Shown in pieces: positions 37,162-47,181 of a stretch of 64,000 nucleotides of DNA; position 1 is the stretch's first letter, and every line of letters begins with the position of its first letter. Below the pieces are notes generated by a model, which saw only the letters and a program-made list of their open reading frames with translations, was not told the origin of the DNA and ran no database searches. Source of the stretch: Skeletonema tropicum (lineage: Eukaryota; Bacillariophyta; Thalassiosirophyceae; Thalassiosirales; Thalassiosiraceae); NCBI GenBank assembly GCA_037178625.1, contig CM074134.1, positions 2,046,001 through 2,110,000 of the forward strand, read 5' to 3'. The position numbers and the translations under genes are program-made.

Positions 37162-39309
37162 ATGGCACCCTTTTTTCTTCAAACCCTTGAGTTTCGGTGC
37201 TCGTTGGAGATGCGAGACTTTCTCAATCAACGTCGTCTTAATCCTGAAGAAGAACAAAAAGTAAATCGTGGAGTTGAGATCGAACTGGAGACCTTTGGGC
37301 GACTGGATAAAAATAAACTTCGAAAGGTCTCCAACTTGCCTGAAGAACTCATTGACTATTTGAGTGGAGGCAAAAGGGAGATCCCAGAGTACTTTCATTT
37401 TCCCATCAAACGTTATGTTCCAGAACGACGCAAACGTGAAGAAAGGGCAGACGATTATCTGAAGATGTTGGCTGACATCATACGCATATACCGGAAAACA
37501 TTTGTTGGTATCTGGAAAAGCACTTATCTTATGAATGGTGGAGGTCCACTGGACGGATCTCAGGATGTTACAGCGTTCCCCGGAAAGCTTCGAGCGCTCG
37601 TCCCGACAATAGACGCCGCCGCATGGATCGAGACTCATCATCAGTTCACCAATACTTATGGGCAAACTCTTGTCGAGCATAAATTGACATGGCTGCCTCC
37701 ATCAATGGATCAAGAATTGTGCATCGTCAACATTTGGGACAAGACTTTCGAAACTTATATTTCCGAGCTTGATCCCTCAATTTCCTTGGATTCTCAAGGG
37801 ACAGCTGCTGACATGGCTCCTCCAACAAGCCCCCCAACAGCTTCTGAAGTGGCTCATCCAACAAGAGAGGATCAACAAGTTGCCTCAGATAGTCAAGAAA
37901 CTAAAGTGGCTCGTCAAGGAATAACAAAAGGGGAGCTAGACTTTGCCAATGAAAACGACATTAATTTCGCTGAATTGAAAAAGGCCACTACAGCACTCCT
38001 CGGGGATTTCTTGTGCAAGTTGGAAGCAGTGAAAGCTGATTCTTTTCCTGCTGCTGCTGCTGCTGCTGGTGGTGAAGGTCGTGCTGGTCTATTGTTTGAA
38101 CCTGGCCCTTCTGCAGAATGCCTCCCATTGCAGGAAACAGCCACTTTTCTGCTCGATGCGCTGGGTTTGGCTTCGTCTCGATCTGGTGATGAGTCCTCTT
38201 TACGTGCCAGTGATGAAGGTCGAAAGCCCCCATATCTCCAACATCTTCCTCCTCGAGCAAGGTACGAACAGGATCAACAGTTACAGCAAAGATCGTTTGA
38301 ACCTGGCCTTTCTGGAGAACAACCACCGGGAGCGGGAGGTCAGGATCTGGCGAATTACCTCCCAAGGCATATGGCCACTTTTGTGCCGGGTGATCCAATC
38401 CAACCCCACCATGTTAGTCCTGCTGCTGCTGCTGCTGGAGTTGCTGCTTCTGCTTCGTCTAGAGGATCTGGTGATGAGTCCTCATTACTTGCCAGTGATG
38501 AAGGTCGAAAGCCCCCATATCTCCAACATCTTCCTCCTCGAGCAAGGTACGAACAGGATCAACAGTTACAGCAAAGATCGTTTGAACCTGGCCTTTCTGG
38601 AGAACAACCACCGGGAGCGGGAGGTCAGGATCTGGCGAATTACCTCCCAAGGCAGATGGCCACTTTTGTGCCGGGTGATCCAATCCAACCCCACCATGTT
38701 AGTCCTGCTGCTGCTGCTGCTGGAGTTGCTGCTTCTGCTTCGTCTAGAGGATCTGGTGATGAGTCCTCATTACTTGCCAGTGATGAAGATCGAAAGCCCC
38801 CATATCTCCCACATCTTTCTCCTCGAGCAAGGTACGAACAGGATCAACAGTTACAGCAATGGAATTATGGTAGATTGACACCACCCTATCTACAGACCCC
38901 TCCGACCGAGGCCACGTTTCCTCGTTATGTTGATGCTGGTTTTGGATCTCATGCGAATAACTCGGCAGGTGCACATAATGGCCGCCGCCATCACTATGAT
39001 TATGATTACATGCCAGCACAATCAAACAGGGGCTATGATGTTCCCATGTACGCAACTGCATTTCGTCAACCTCATTACCGTATCACTGAACCACATGACG
39101 AGCACACACAAGAAAGAATTCAACGCTCTTATTCAGACAGAGCTCGCAGAGCTGCAGTTGGGTACAAACGCAATCACTCTGGAAGTAGGACTGACGTGCC
39201 ACACAACGAGTACAGCTATCATGATCGTGCCCCTAGTAATGACCAAAGACATGAGCGAAATTCGGATCACTTCCCTTGCTCCATTAGCTTGAGAACTACC
39301 CATCGCTGA
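37162..39309 (+). CDS. orphan protein with large tandem repeats, hypothetical
   Basis: A 715-aa single-exon protein from ATG 37162. Residues ~1-200 look folded (charged helices, VERRKREERADDYLKMLADIIRIYRKTFVGIWKS region) but match no family I know. Residues ~200-320 are Pro/Ser/Glu-rich. Residues ~335-565 carry a 95-residue unit (SGDESSLLASDEGRKPPYLQ...SPAAAAAGVAASASSR) repeated about 2.4 times with almost no change. The C-terminal ~150 residues are Tyr/His/Arg-rich and disordered. No signal peptide or membrane span is seen. It sits between repeats in an accessory-looking stretch and could be a lineage-specific gene or part of an uncharacterised element. Confidence 0.55.
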   Translation: MAPFFLQTLEFRCSLEMRDFLNQRRLNPEEEQKVNRGVEIELETFGRLDKNKLRKVSNLPEELIDYLSGGKREIPEYFHFPIKRYVPERRKREERADDYLKMLADIIRIYRKTFVGIWKSTYLMNGGGPLDGSQDVTAFPGKLRALVPTIDAAAWIETHHQFTNTYGQTLVEHKLTWLPPSMDQELCIVNIWDKTFETYISELDPSISLDSQGTAADMAPPTSPPTASEVAHPTREDQQVASDSQETKVARQGITKGELDFANENDINFAELKKATTALLGDFLCKLEAVKADSFPAAAAAAGGEGRAGLLFEPGPSAECLPLQETATFLLDALGLASSRSGDESSLRASDEGRKPPYLQHLPPRARYEQDQQLQQRSFEPGLSGEQPPGAGGQDLANYLPRHMATFVPGDPIQPHHVSPAAAAAGVAASASSRGSGDESSLLASDEGRKPPYLQHLPPRARYEQDQQLQQRSFEPGLSGEQPPGAGGQDLANYLPRQMATFVPGDPIQPHHVSPAAAAAGVAASASSRGSGDESSLLASDEDRKPPYLPHLSPRARYEQDQQLQQWNYGRLTPPYLQTPPTEATFPRYVDAGFGSHANNSAGAHNGRRHHYDYDYMPAQSNRGYDVPMYATAFRQPHYRITEPHDEHTQERIQRSYSDRARRAAVGYKRNHSGSRTDVPHNEYSYHDRAPSNDQRHERNSDHFPCSISLRTTHR
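38181..38870. repeat. 285-bp in-frame tandem repeat, about 2.4 copies
   Basis: The marker ATCTGGTGAT occurs at 38181, 38466 and 38751, exactly 285 bp (95 codons) apart. Copies two and three are nearly identical; each ends in (GCT)n-rich sequence coding for an Ala run. Confidence 0.93.
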
Positions 39310-40103
39310 AGTCGATCACCTGCTTTGATAACTCAGAACAATCATAGTCATTGTGGGATTACATTATTTGAATTGCCTTGGTCATTCTATGACTTCAATC
39401 ATTCACAAACTACTCTTTTGAATGGCCATCTAACCCTGTTTGATTCACGCTTAATGACTATTGTCTTGCGAGCTTGAAGTTTGGAGAACTCTCGCACGAT
39501 CATCTCCAAGGCTCTCTAGTTCACTCTATACAATAAAACTCTAAATATGATTATATATATTATATAGAGGATGCGAAATCTGAAATTGTACGACCAGGAT
39601 GACGCCTGTGTTCAGCCCCTCTACTGCTTGCTTGCGATGCTTCTTCAACTGCTGCCCCGTCGGTCATATCCGAACATTTGTTGTGAACAAGATGAGCAAA
39701 TGACTTTGTCGGTGTCATCCCTTCGCTTTCCATGTTAGAGACTATACTCTTGAGGTGTCTTCCCTTGTTCGTCTTCATCAGTGTCATCAACTTCCTAACT
39801 GCACGTCTCATCATTTCCCTTCGAATATTTGCTACTTCTTGATGAGGGCTTCATATGATATATAATATATAGTATTATATATATATTTTATAATAAGATT
39901 TAACACGCTTCCTCCACGACTACAAGTCGCTGTCTTCCAACAGGACAGCTTCGTCAATTTCGTCCATATTATAAATATACTTTTATAACAATAACAACAA
40001 TATCTAAGAAGTATTTATCTATAACCCAGTGCCCTGAGACGCACATATCCCATCATAAATGAATTTTTATTTCCCCATGTCAGTGAGATGCTCACCAATA
40101 AGC
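39310..40103. other. intergenic stretch, AT-rich
   Basis: Two AT-rich patches (about 39541-39568 and 39853-39897) consist mostly of TATA repeats. Between them a minus-strand frame (39560-39814, 84 aa, MMRRAVRKLMTLMKTNKGRH...) is open and basic at its N terminus, but I see no reason to prefer it over chance. Confidence 0.35.
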
Positions 40104-40793
40104 TCAGTCAAACCACATCTTCCCATTCCATTCGACGTCACTCACCTGCGAGATGACGCGCTTCCCCTCCACCTCGCTTCCGAAAAACTCGATTAACAAC
40201 TCTTCATCTTGCAAGATATCTTCCTTGCTAGTGCCGAAGTAAATCTTCTTGATGTACATAATGCAGTCCTTGTCGAGTAGGTAATAATTGAGAGGCATAG
40301 GAGGGTCCCCCGAGACATCGCCTCTGAACTTGAAGCTCTTCATTTCAAAATCAGACGAAGAGAACGAAGAGAAAGAGCTAGCAATCTTCTGACCAATCTC
40401 GCATGGCTCCTCTTCGGGATTCTGTCGCAGTGTAATGATACAGTTCCAGGGGTATGGCATCTCAGGGATACTCTTCATAGGTTCGTCGTCCAAAGGCCTG
40501 AGTTGATCACGACGGGGCAATATGCAATCAATGTACCACCCAGAGGCAGAATCATCGCCATTGCGCCAAGCGTCCGTGAGAGGTTTGATGTAGGCCCCCT
40601 GATTTTTGCGGGTTGGTGACGAAACAATACTAATGACAATGTCAACCACTGCTGTCTGCAAACTATCGATGATTCCACCCGAGGCTGCAGATGGAAATTT
40701 TGCTTTGATGGGGGAATAATTCACATTCTTCTTCACCCTTTTCGAACGGGGAGCAGCCGATGCAGCAACTGATGTCTTCTTCGAGCCTGGCAT
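40104..40793 (-). CDS. uncharacterised small basic-start protein
   Basis: A 229-aa protein from ATG 40793 (MPGSKKTSVAASAAPRSKRVKK). The N-terminal ~30 residues are basic and low complexity, like a nuclear signal or histone-like tail. Residues ~45-229 look globular, with WRNGDDSASGWYIDCILPR, PYPWNCIITLRQNPEEEP and a C terminus ending VEWNGKMWFD. The family was not recognised. The frame stays open upstream into the duplicated repeat, but the ATG at 40793 lies just inside the end of that repeat and gives the most protein-like start. The ~313 bp immediately upstream are shared, in inverted orientation, with the MORN gene at 49110. Confidence 0.55.
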   Translation of the reverse strand: MPGSKKTSVAASAAPRSKRVKKNVNYSPIKAKFPSAASGGIIDSLQTAVVDIVISIVSSPTRKNQGAYIKPLTDAWRNGDDSASGWYIDCILPRRDQLRPLDDEPMKSIPEMPYPWNCIITLRQNPEEEPCEIGQKIASSFSSFSSSDFEMKSFKFRGDVSGDPPMPLNYYLLDKDCIMYIKKIYFGTSKEDILQDEELLIEFFGSEVEGKRVISQVSDVEWNGKMWFD

Positions 40794-40796
40794 ACT

Positions 40797-41110
40797 ATCT
40801 TGGAGAATAAAGCAAATCTGATTTATGAGCCAAGCTTGGATCGGCCAACCCCAAATCAAAGCAAGCATATTATCCAATATAGTAGTCCTAAGGTAGGGTT
40901 CTCAACCTTTGTTTTGATTCTGGGGTCTGCTACCTTTTACAAGATGTACGGCGGAAGTGGTGTGAACTTTTTTTAAATTGAGTTTTTGGGACTCAGTACC
41001 ATCAAACCTGAGTCCACGATTAACTTCAATTTCAAATCTACCTTGGACGGAATTGGTATGAACTTTTTTTTCAAATTGAGTTTTTGGGACTTACATCAAA
41101 CCTAAGTCCA
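40797..41110 (-). repeat. 313-bp inverted duplicate, copy A (upstream of the 40793 start)
   Basis: Its reverse complement matches 48737-49049 along its whole length with scattered differences (by eye about 95% identity). One end lies 4 bp from the start codon at 40793. It has no coding content of its own. Confidence 0.9.
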
Positions 41111-41245
41111 CAATCTTCAATTTCAAATCTACCTTTTACAGGATATGTACGTACGGGGATGCAGGAACTGGTATGAACTTTGTTCAAATTGAGTTTTCGG
41201 GACTTACCACAAACCTAAAAACCTAGGTTACTTTCAAATTTCAGA
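40966..41245. repeat. three imperfect tandem units of ~95-115 bp
   Basis: Each unit has GAACTTT..TTCAAATTGAGTTT, then GGGACTTAC..CAAACCTA and CTTTCAAATTTCA-like segments; the third is shorter. The first two are part of copy A of the inverted duplicate. Confidence 0.75.
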
Positions 41246-41361
41246 TTGTGACCTAGCACTCCAGGTAGGTATCTCATAACATCGGAATCCCAACACAGTT
41301 CCATGGGGAGTAAGCAAATTCCTACTTCTCACAAATTTAGGAACAATAATAAGTAATTTTC

Positions 41362-41772
41362 ATGGCTCGAACCAAGCAAACCGCCCGTATATCCACCGGA
41401 GGCAAAGCTCCTCACAAACAACTCGCCACCAAGGCAGCACGCAAATCTGCTCCCACCGCTGGAGGTGTCCGCAAGCCCTACCGCTACCGCCCAGGAACTG
41501 TCGCTCTTCGTGAGATCCGCCGTTACCAAAAAAGTGTGGATTTGATCATCCGAAAAGCTCCCTTTCAGCGTCTTGTGCGGGAGATTGCGCAGGATTTGAT
41601 GTCAGATCTTAGGTTTCAGTCGACTGCCGTTTTGGCATTACAGGAGGCAGCTGAGGCTTATCTAACTGGCCTTTTTGAGGACACCAACCTTTGCGCTTTA
41701 CATGCCAAGCGTGTAACAATAATGCCAAAGGATATCCAGCTTGCTCGTCGCCTTCGCGGAGAGCGGGCCTGA
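41362..41772 (+). CDS. divergent histone H3 variant lacking Lys9, Lys36 and Lys79
   Basis: 136 aa including Met, the exact length of canonical H3 and colinear with it without gaps. Numbering from Ala1: Lys9 is Ile (TARISTGGK), Arg17 is His (KAPHKQ), Lys36 is Arg (GGVRKP), His39 is Tyr, Leu65 is Ala (IRKAPF), Phe78-Lys79 is Leu-Met (AQDLMSD). Lys4, Ser10, Lys14, Lys18, Lys23, Lys27, Ser28 and Lys56 are kept, as is the C-terminal RGERA. Loop 1 and the histone fold have normal length, which argues against a CENP-A type centromeric H3. No intron, no stop; codons at the changed sites are unambiguous. H3 packages DNA with H4; Lys9, 36 and 79 are methylation sites for silencing, elongation and DOT1 marks (established knowledge). 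It lies next to ribonucleotide reductase genes. Confidence 0.95.
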   Translation: MARTKQTARISTGGKAPHKQLATKAARKSAPTAGGVRKPYRYRPGTVALREIRRYQKSVDLIIRKAPFQRLVREIAQDLMSDLRFQSTAVLALQEAAEAYLTGLFEDTNLCALHAKRVTIMPKDIQLARRLRGERA

Positions 41773-42452
41773 TCATGATGTATACAACAAGAAAAACATA
41801 AAATAATAAAAGACTGCCAATCAGCAACCATGATTGGATAGCGCCCTATGAGGGAAATATACGAGTAATTAAATAGACCTGATGTTGATGTCAAAATTCA
41901 GCATTTGAGGCTGAAGGCTTGGTCTTTTTTTGTAAACACGCCAACTCAGCATATTACTTAAAAGAGTTAGTCCTACCGCAAATTCAAATGTGGATTAACA
42001 GCTCTCTCTGCAGTGCTTGGGGCATCCTAATCCTAACGCAGCCAACAGACAATCAGCACGGAACTCGCAATATATATTGGCACAGGAGGTCCTGTTCGTG
42101 TGCCAATCGGGGAAACACAGAGGAAGAGCCTTCGTTTTGTAAACTCCTTCTCAATCTGGACGGCGGCATTAGTTGTAATCTCGCCACTTGCTCACAAGCT
42201 TGCTATAAAGAAGGCAAGCATTCGCTGTGTTGTAACAGAATAGTGGTTGTTTGTAGAGGATGAATTGGGACTTCCGTTTCTATGTAACATGCTGCAGCAC
42301 ACAGAAGAAAAGGATGAGAGAGGAGGAAGGGACTGAGAGAGAGCAGAATGCGAGACCACCTTTAGATTGAGATTGATGAATGTTAACGAATTAACCCCGG
42401 TGATAACACTCAACATAAATATTTATATACCCAGATCACCAGTCAACTGTTC
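41773..42452. other. intergenic stretch between convergent H3 variant and RNR large subunit
   Basis: No gene supported in 680 bp. A 114-codon plus-strand frame at 41919-42263 exists but looks like chance. I saw no histone-type stem-loop directly after the H3 stop. Confidence 0.35.
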
Positions 42453-45054
42453 CTATGCACCACAAGCCAAACATTGATCTTCGTTGACGGTACTGGAATG
42501 ATTCTTTTGTTTTTGTGAGGTGTTCTCGGCCGGATTTTGATTAGCTTCTGCGAGCATCTCCTGGTCGACAGTGAACTGGATAGCATCAGCCTTGGGTCTG
42601 GTACGGAGATAGTACATACCAGTCTTTAGACCCTTCTTCCAAGCATAAAAGTGCATAGATGTCAGCTTTGATGTGTTGGGTTTGCTGATGTGAACATTCA
42701 TGCTTTGACTCTGACAAATGAAGGCACCACGGTCAGCGGCCATATCCAAAATTGCCCTCTGGGGGATTTCCCAGACAGTTTTGTAAACATCACGGATGCT
42801 CTTAGGGATTTGGGCAACATTTTGGACAGACCCACCATCCGCAATGATCTTATTACGGACCTTCTCCGTCCACAGACCATTGGCAGTAAGTTCACAGAGG
42901 AGATGCTTGTTCACAATGGTAAACTCTCCAGCAAGGACACGACGGTTGTACATGTTAGAAGTGAATGGTTCGGTGCTCTCGTTATTTCCCATTATCTGAG
43001 CCGTTGATGCAGTAGGCATAGGAGCCACAAGGAGAGAGTTGCGCATTCCGTGTTCTGCAATCTTATCCTTAAGCCCCGACCAGTCCCAACGACTGCTTGG
43101 TTCCACACCCCACATATCGAATTGAAGAATTCCTTTGCTTGCAGGAGATTCCTTGTAAGTCTCATATGCACCATCTGCCCGAGCAAGTTCCATGCTTGCC
43201 TCGCAAGCTCCAAAGTAGATTGTCTCGAAAATTTCCTTGTTCCTGTAGAGAGAGGATGTGCAAACTCATGAGAAATACTTCATCACGACATAATACAAAC
43301 TGCTTTGTATCGATCACAGAAACTTACAGGCTGCGAGCCTCGGCAGACTCGAATGGAAGCTTCATCATTTGCAGAGCGTCGGCCAAACCCTGGACGCCAA
43401 TACCAATGGGACGATGGCGCATGTTAGATCTCTTGGCCTCCTCAACGGGATAGAAATTGTTGTCAATGACACGGTTCAGGTTCCTCGTCAAAACCTTGGA
43501 GATTTCTTTGAGCTTGTCCAAGTCGTAATCATAGTGACCCTCCTCGCCAAAGTGTCCAGCGGGAGTCACAAACTTAGAAAGGCTGATACTTGCCAAGTTG
43601 CACACGGCAATTTCATCAGGTGCGGTGTACTCCACGATTTCAGTACACAAGTTGGAGCACTTGATGGTTCCAAGGTTTCGTTGGTTCGATTTCCTGTTGC
43701 AGTGGTCTTTGTAGAGCATGTAAGGAGTTCCAGTCTCTACCTGAGAGTCCAGGATAGCAAACCAAAGCTGTTGGGCCTTGATGGTCTTACGCCCCTTGCC
43801 CTCACGCTCGTACTTCTCGTAGAGGGCTTTGAATTCACCACCCCAGCAGTTTGCGAGGCCCTTGCACTCATTGGGGCACATCAAGGTCCAGTCACCGTTG
43901 GTCTGAACACGCTCCATGAATAGGTCGGGAATCCAGAGGGCGTAGAAAAGGTCACGGGCACGCTCCATCTCGTTTCCGTGGTTCTTCCTCAAGTCAAGGA
44001 ATGCAAAAATATCTGCATGCCATGGCTCAATGTAGGCAGCAATACTCCCCTTACGCTTTCCTCCTCCTTGATCAACGTAGCGAGCAGTGTTGTTAAATAC
44101 ACGGAGCATTGGCACGATGCCATTGGATGTTCCGTTGGTACCCTGAATGTAACTACCGCTAGCTCTGATATTGCTGACCGACATACCAATGCCACCAGCA
44201 TGCTTTGAAATAATAGCACAATTCTTGAGTGTGTCGTATATACCTTCGATGGAATCGGCCTTCATACAAGTGAGAAAGCAAGAAGACATTTGTGGGTTTG
44301 GGGTCCCTGCATTGAAAAGGGTGGGTGTCGCGTGAATGAAGTATCCTTTGGAGAGGAGATCATATGTTTCTTTCACACGGTCAATGTCATCCATGTGGAT
44401 GCCGACGGCAACACGCATGAGCATGTGCTGAGGACGCTCGGCAATCTTTCCATCAATTTTGAGTAGGTATGATTTTTCGAGGGTCTTGAAGCCAAAGTAG
44501 TCAAATTCAAAGTCTCTGTCATGGATGATGCACCCGTCAAGTGTGTCTCTGTTGGCCATGATGACATTGTAGACTTCTTTGGAGATTAGAGGGGCAGTCT
44601 CTCCAGTTTTGGGGTGTTTGTATCCGCGGAAGGCGTGCATAACCTTTGAAAATGATTTCTCTGTCATTTTGTGCAAGTTGGACACCTCGATACGTGCGGC
44701 GAGGATGGCATAGTCGGGATGTTGAGTGGCAAAGGATGCAGCAGTTTGGGCTGCAAGTTCATCGAGCTCAGTGGTAGTGACACCTTGATAGACTCCCTGA
44801 ATCACCTTTTGCGAGATGATGGCTTCGTTTACGAACTAGAATAGAGAACGAGAGAGTGAGAGAAGACGTAAGTAGCTGCGCAGCACGGTGTGTTGACGAA
44901 TCAATCTTTCGGGTGTACCAACATTACAAGAGATGCAGACGGACGCTCTCATTCTCACCTTTTGATCGAGGCCATAGCATAGCTTCGAGATGCGGCTCTG
45001 GATCTTATCAAATTGGCAGCTTTGCTGTCTTCCGTCTCTCTTTCTGATAAACAT
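42453..45054 (-). CDS. RNR1: ribonucleoside-diphosphate reductase large subunit (class I R1)
   Basis: Three exons: 45054-44959, 44835-43328 and 43242-42453, with GT-AG introns of 123 and 85 bp; total 797 aa. The splice joins restore family sequence ([14 protein letters not shown] and EARSL/NKEIFET). The N terminus [11 protein letters not shown] is the ATP-cone start and decides the ATG. Visible motifs: SSCFL (redox Cys), [28 protein letters not shown], the finger loop CNLASISL with the thiyl-radical Cys, NLCTEI with the second redox Cys, [15 protein letters not shown], and the C-terminal shuttle CLACGA. It reduces NDPs to dNDPs with the small subunit, in the cytosol. The small subunit is encoded 2.1 kb away and divergently. 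An E2F-like palindrome lies 96 bp upstream of the start. Confidence 0.97.
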
Positions 45055-45149
45055 GATTGTGCTGTGCTGTGATATAAAGGTTGTTCGCTGGTTCTGAGAT
45101 GCAATGATAGTACAATACTGGACGTGATACATACAATTGTTGGATGCTA

Positions 45150-45159
45150 TTTCGCGAAA
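45150..45159. promoter_or_regulatory. E2F-like palindrome TTTCGCGAAA
   Basis: A perfect 10-bp palindrome containing the E2F/DP core (TTTSSCGC-type, here TTTCGCG on both strands), 96 bp upstream of the RNR1 start codon and 210 bp upstream of the divergent gene at 45369. RNR genes are classical E2F targets in plants and animals (established knowledge); binding here is inferred. Confidence 0.55.
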
Positions 45160-45368
45160 GAAAAAAAATCTGAAGTGAGATTTGACACCTGCTGACTGGT
45201 CCTCGTACAAAAACGAGAAAGTACATATCTTTCTTGATTATGTAGCTTACATACTTACCTTTCTGTCTGGGCCATGATTTTGACATTGCATCTCTGTCCC
45301 CGGATCCTTGGTCCTCACATAAAAAGAAACCCACATCAAAGTCATAATTAGCTGCCAAGAAACCAAGA

Positions 45369-46772
45369 ATGGACTCTCTCATGAGCATACGTGAACTCTC
45401 TCTGCAACTGGCCTCGTTTCTAACACCGACAGATGCGTTCAATCTTTTAGTGACCAAGCGCCTCTGGACTAACAGTTCAACAGTTGTGATGTCTGAAGAA
45501 TCTACTCCAGCTGGTTTCATCAACGAATCACTCCTTCACTCTCTAATGTCGGTCATCAGGCAGCGGGAAGGATTCGAGCATCTCGCAGTGCCATTGATTG
45601 AAAGACTCAAATGTGTTGCACATATTTATGGCAGGGACCAACTTGTCATCGCCGGGTCCTTAATCGTTCAAGCGGTAACTAACAATGGCAGTTGTGCTCA
45701 AGGTGATGGTTTCGTTGCGAGCGACATCGACCTTTATACCACCGTCATGGCCCTTCCGTATACGAGACGTCATCTAGATTCACTTGGCTTTGTTTTCACT
45801 GGCATATCAACTTCTGATTACACGTTTATGGACCACAAGATTCATCATGTGGAGTCATATTCACTCCCGCCGGCTCACACACACATCAGAAGGATGCCCG
45901 TCAGAGATGCTGTGAGGAGAGGTTTCATTGCCTCAAGGCACGATTTCGTCGTCAATGCAAGAAGTCCATATGTCATGCCATTGGACTTCTCATTTGCTCC
46001 AGGGAACCATCGCCTCAGAAAACAAATCGATCTTGTTGTAACCTCCTCGGCGACAGTCAAAGATACTCTTCACAAATTTGATATAATGCCTTGTATGTCG
46101 CACTTCAATGGGATCGATTTCTGCGTTCCAAACTTGCATCGAATCCTCAGAAAAGAAGCAATGCTGAGATGTCCAAATTGGACGTTGCTTTTGAATAGAT
46201 ACATGCGTATGTATCTGAATGCTTTCTCCCTCCATGAACTGGAACAGATTTCATTCTTCAACCCGAATGAAGAGAAAGTTAAGTTCGCGGAGCTTGTTTT
46301 CAGCGATGTAAGGGAATGTGGTGGCGACCTCCCAAATCAAGATGGGATCTTCTCACCGATGTCCATTGATGAGCCAGAACTTAGTGTGAAATACTGCATT
46401 ATCCTTCACAATATGCTAGTCAAGATTTCGCAGCGTGTAGTAAAGTACAACAAGAGAGGATTCCATTTCACCGATATCACTGTTGATGAGCTCAATCAAA
46501 AGCAGTATCGCGAGAAGGGATTCCATTTCACCGATACCGGTATCACTGTTGACGAGCTAAGTCAAAAGCAGAGTGCCCCATCGCCACCCAGATACAAAGA
46601 CGAGCGCAGTCATGTATCGAAGCCGAAGCTGCAAGTCAATACCAGTGACACGGTGAAGAGGGTAAAGCTATTGCACCGAAAGAACCTGCCTTCTCCCGCC
46701 CGTAGAGCAAAATTGAGGAATCTTGACCGAAATGGATTTGACACTTCGCCTTTCTATACCCTGTCCCTGTGA
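45369..46772 (+). CDS. F-box-like protein with a nucleotidyltransferase-like domain
   Basis: A 467-aa single-exon protein. Residues ~5-40 (SIRELSLQLASFLTPTDAFNLLVTKRLW) fit an F-box-like helix set. Residues ~85-235 contain VIAGSLIVQAV followed after a short loop by ASDIDLYTT, and later RKQIDLVVT. The order G-S...D-x-D...D is that of the polymerase-beta/minimal nucleotidyltransferase superfamily, with all three acidic positions filled. The C-terminal part has a duplicated ~20-residue motif (RGFHFTDITVDELNQKQ then KGFHFTDTGITVDELSQKQ) and a basic tail. The function is unknown; nucleotide transfer to RNA, protein or a small molecule is possible but inferred. It lies between the two reductase subunit genes, divergent from the large-subunit gene. 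Confidence 0.6.
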   Translation: MDSLMSIRELSLQLASFLTPTDAFNLLVTKRLWTNSSTVVMSEESTPAGFINESLLHSLMSVIRQREGFEHLAVPLIERLKCVAHIYGRDQLVIAGSLIVQAVTNNGSCAQGDGFVASDIDLYTTVMALPYTRRHLDSLGFVFTGISTSDYTFMDHKIHHVESYSLPPAHTHIRRMPVRDAVRRGFIASRHDFVVNARSPYVMPLDFSFAPGNHRLRKQIDLVVTSSATVKDTLHKFDIMPCMSHFNGIDFCVPNLHRILRKEAMLRCPNWTLLLNRYMRMYLNAFSLHELEQISFFNPNEEKVKFAELVFSDVRECGGDLPNQDGIFSPMSIDEPELSVKYCIILHNMLVKISQRVVKYNKRGFHFTDITVDELNQKQYREKGFHFTDTGITVDELSQKQSAPSPPRYKDERSHVSKPKLQVNTSDTVKRVKLLHRKNLPSPARRAKLRNLDRNGFDTSPFYTLSL

Positions 46773-47181
46773 ATGAAAAGTGAACTGTACCTGACACTGA
46801 CATCTCTGAGTTGTAACTTGTGCTGTTGTAGGATAAACTATTTTAGCTGATGTAATTTGAACATGATAAGGCAGCGTGCTCTAAGACTCAGCAGTGAAGA
46901 TTATAGGCGTGAGAAAATTGAATTCTCAATCAGCCCCGCGCTGGGTAAACAAACGGCAGTATCAATGGAGGCACGGTCAATGGCCGCCTCGTTCGGGCAG
47001 GACTCTGGCTATATTAGCACTGCTAGAGAGGCGGGATGCAATCAAGCCATAAAAGCTGAGAAAAGAGAAAATTACTAAATCTCTTTTTCTGCCCACAGGC
47101 AAAGGTCTGAGTATCTATCTTGGTGATACATACAACTTATATTTTTACTGCTAGAGCTGGACCACAATAAAATCCACGGCG
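46773..47181. promoter_or_regulatory. upstream region of the RNR small-subunit gene
   Basis: No gene seen. A GGCGGGAT near 47031 is a weak match to an E2F half-site; no stronger site was found. Confidence 0.3.

Noticed and set aside
39560..39814. 84-codon minus-strand frame between AT-rich patches
   Set aside because: Basic and open, but no recognised motif or conserved feature visible; mentioned only in the intergenic entry.
41362..41772. H3 variant as centromeric CENP-A
   Set aside because: CENP-A proteins have a divergent N-terminal tail and usually a longer loop 1; this protein is colinear with canonical H3 over its whole length.
41919..42263. 114-codon plus-strand frame after the H3 variant
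   Set aside because: Starts in non-coding-like sequence, no motif, no neighbour logic; treated as chance.
45008..45523. 171-codon minus-strand open frame overlapping RNR1 exon 1 and the F-box gene start
   Set aside because: It overlaps two well-supported genes in the wrong frame, and RNR1 homology fixes the real start at 45054.
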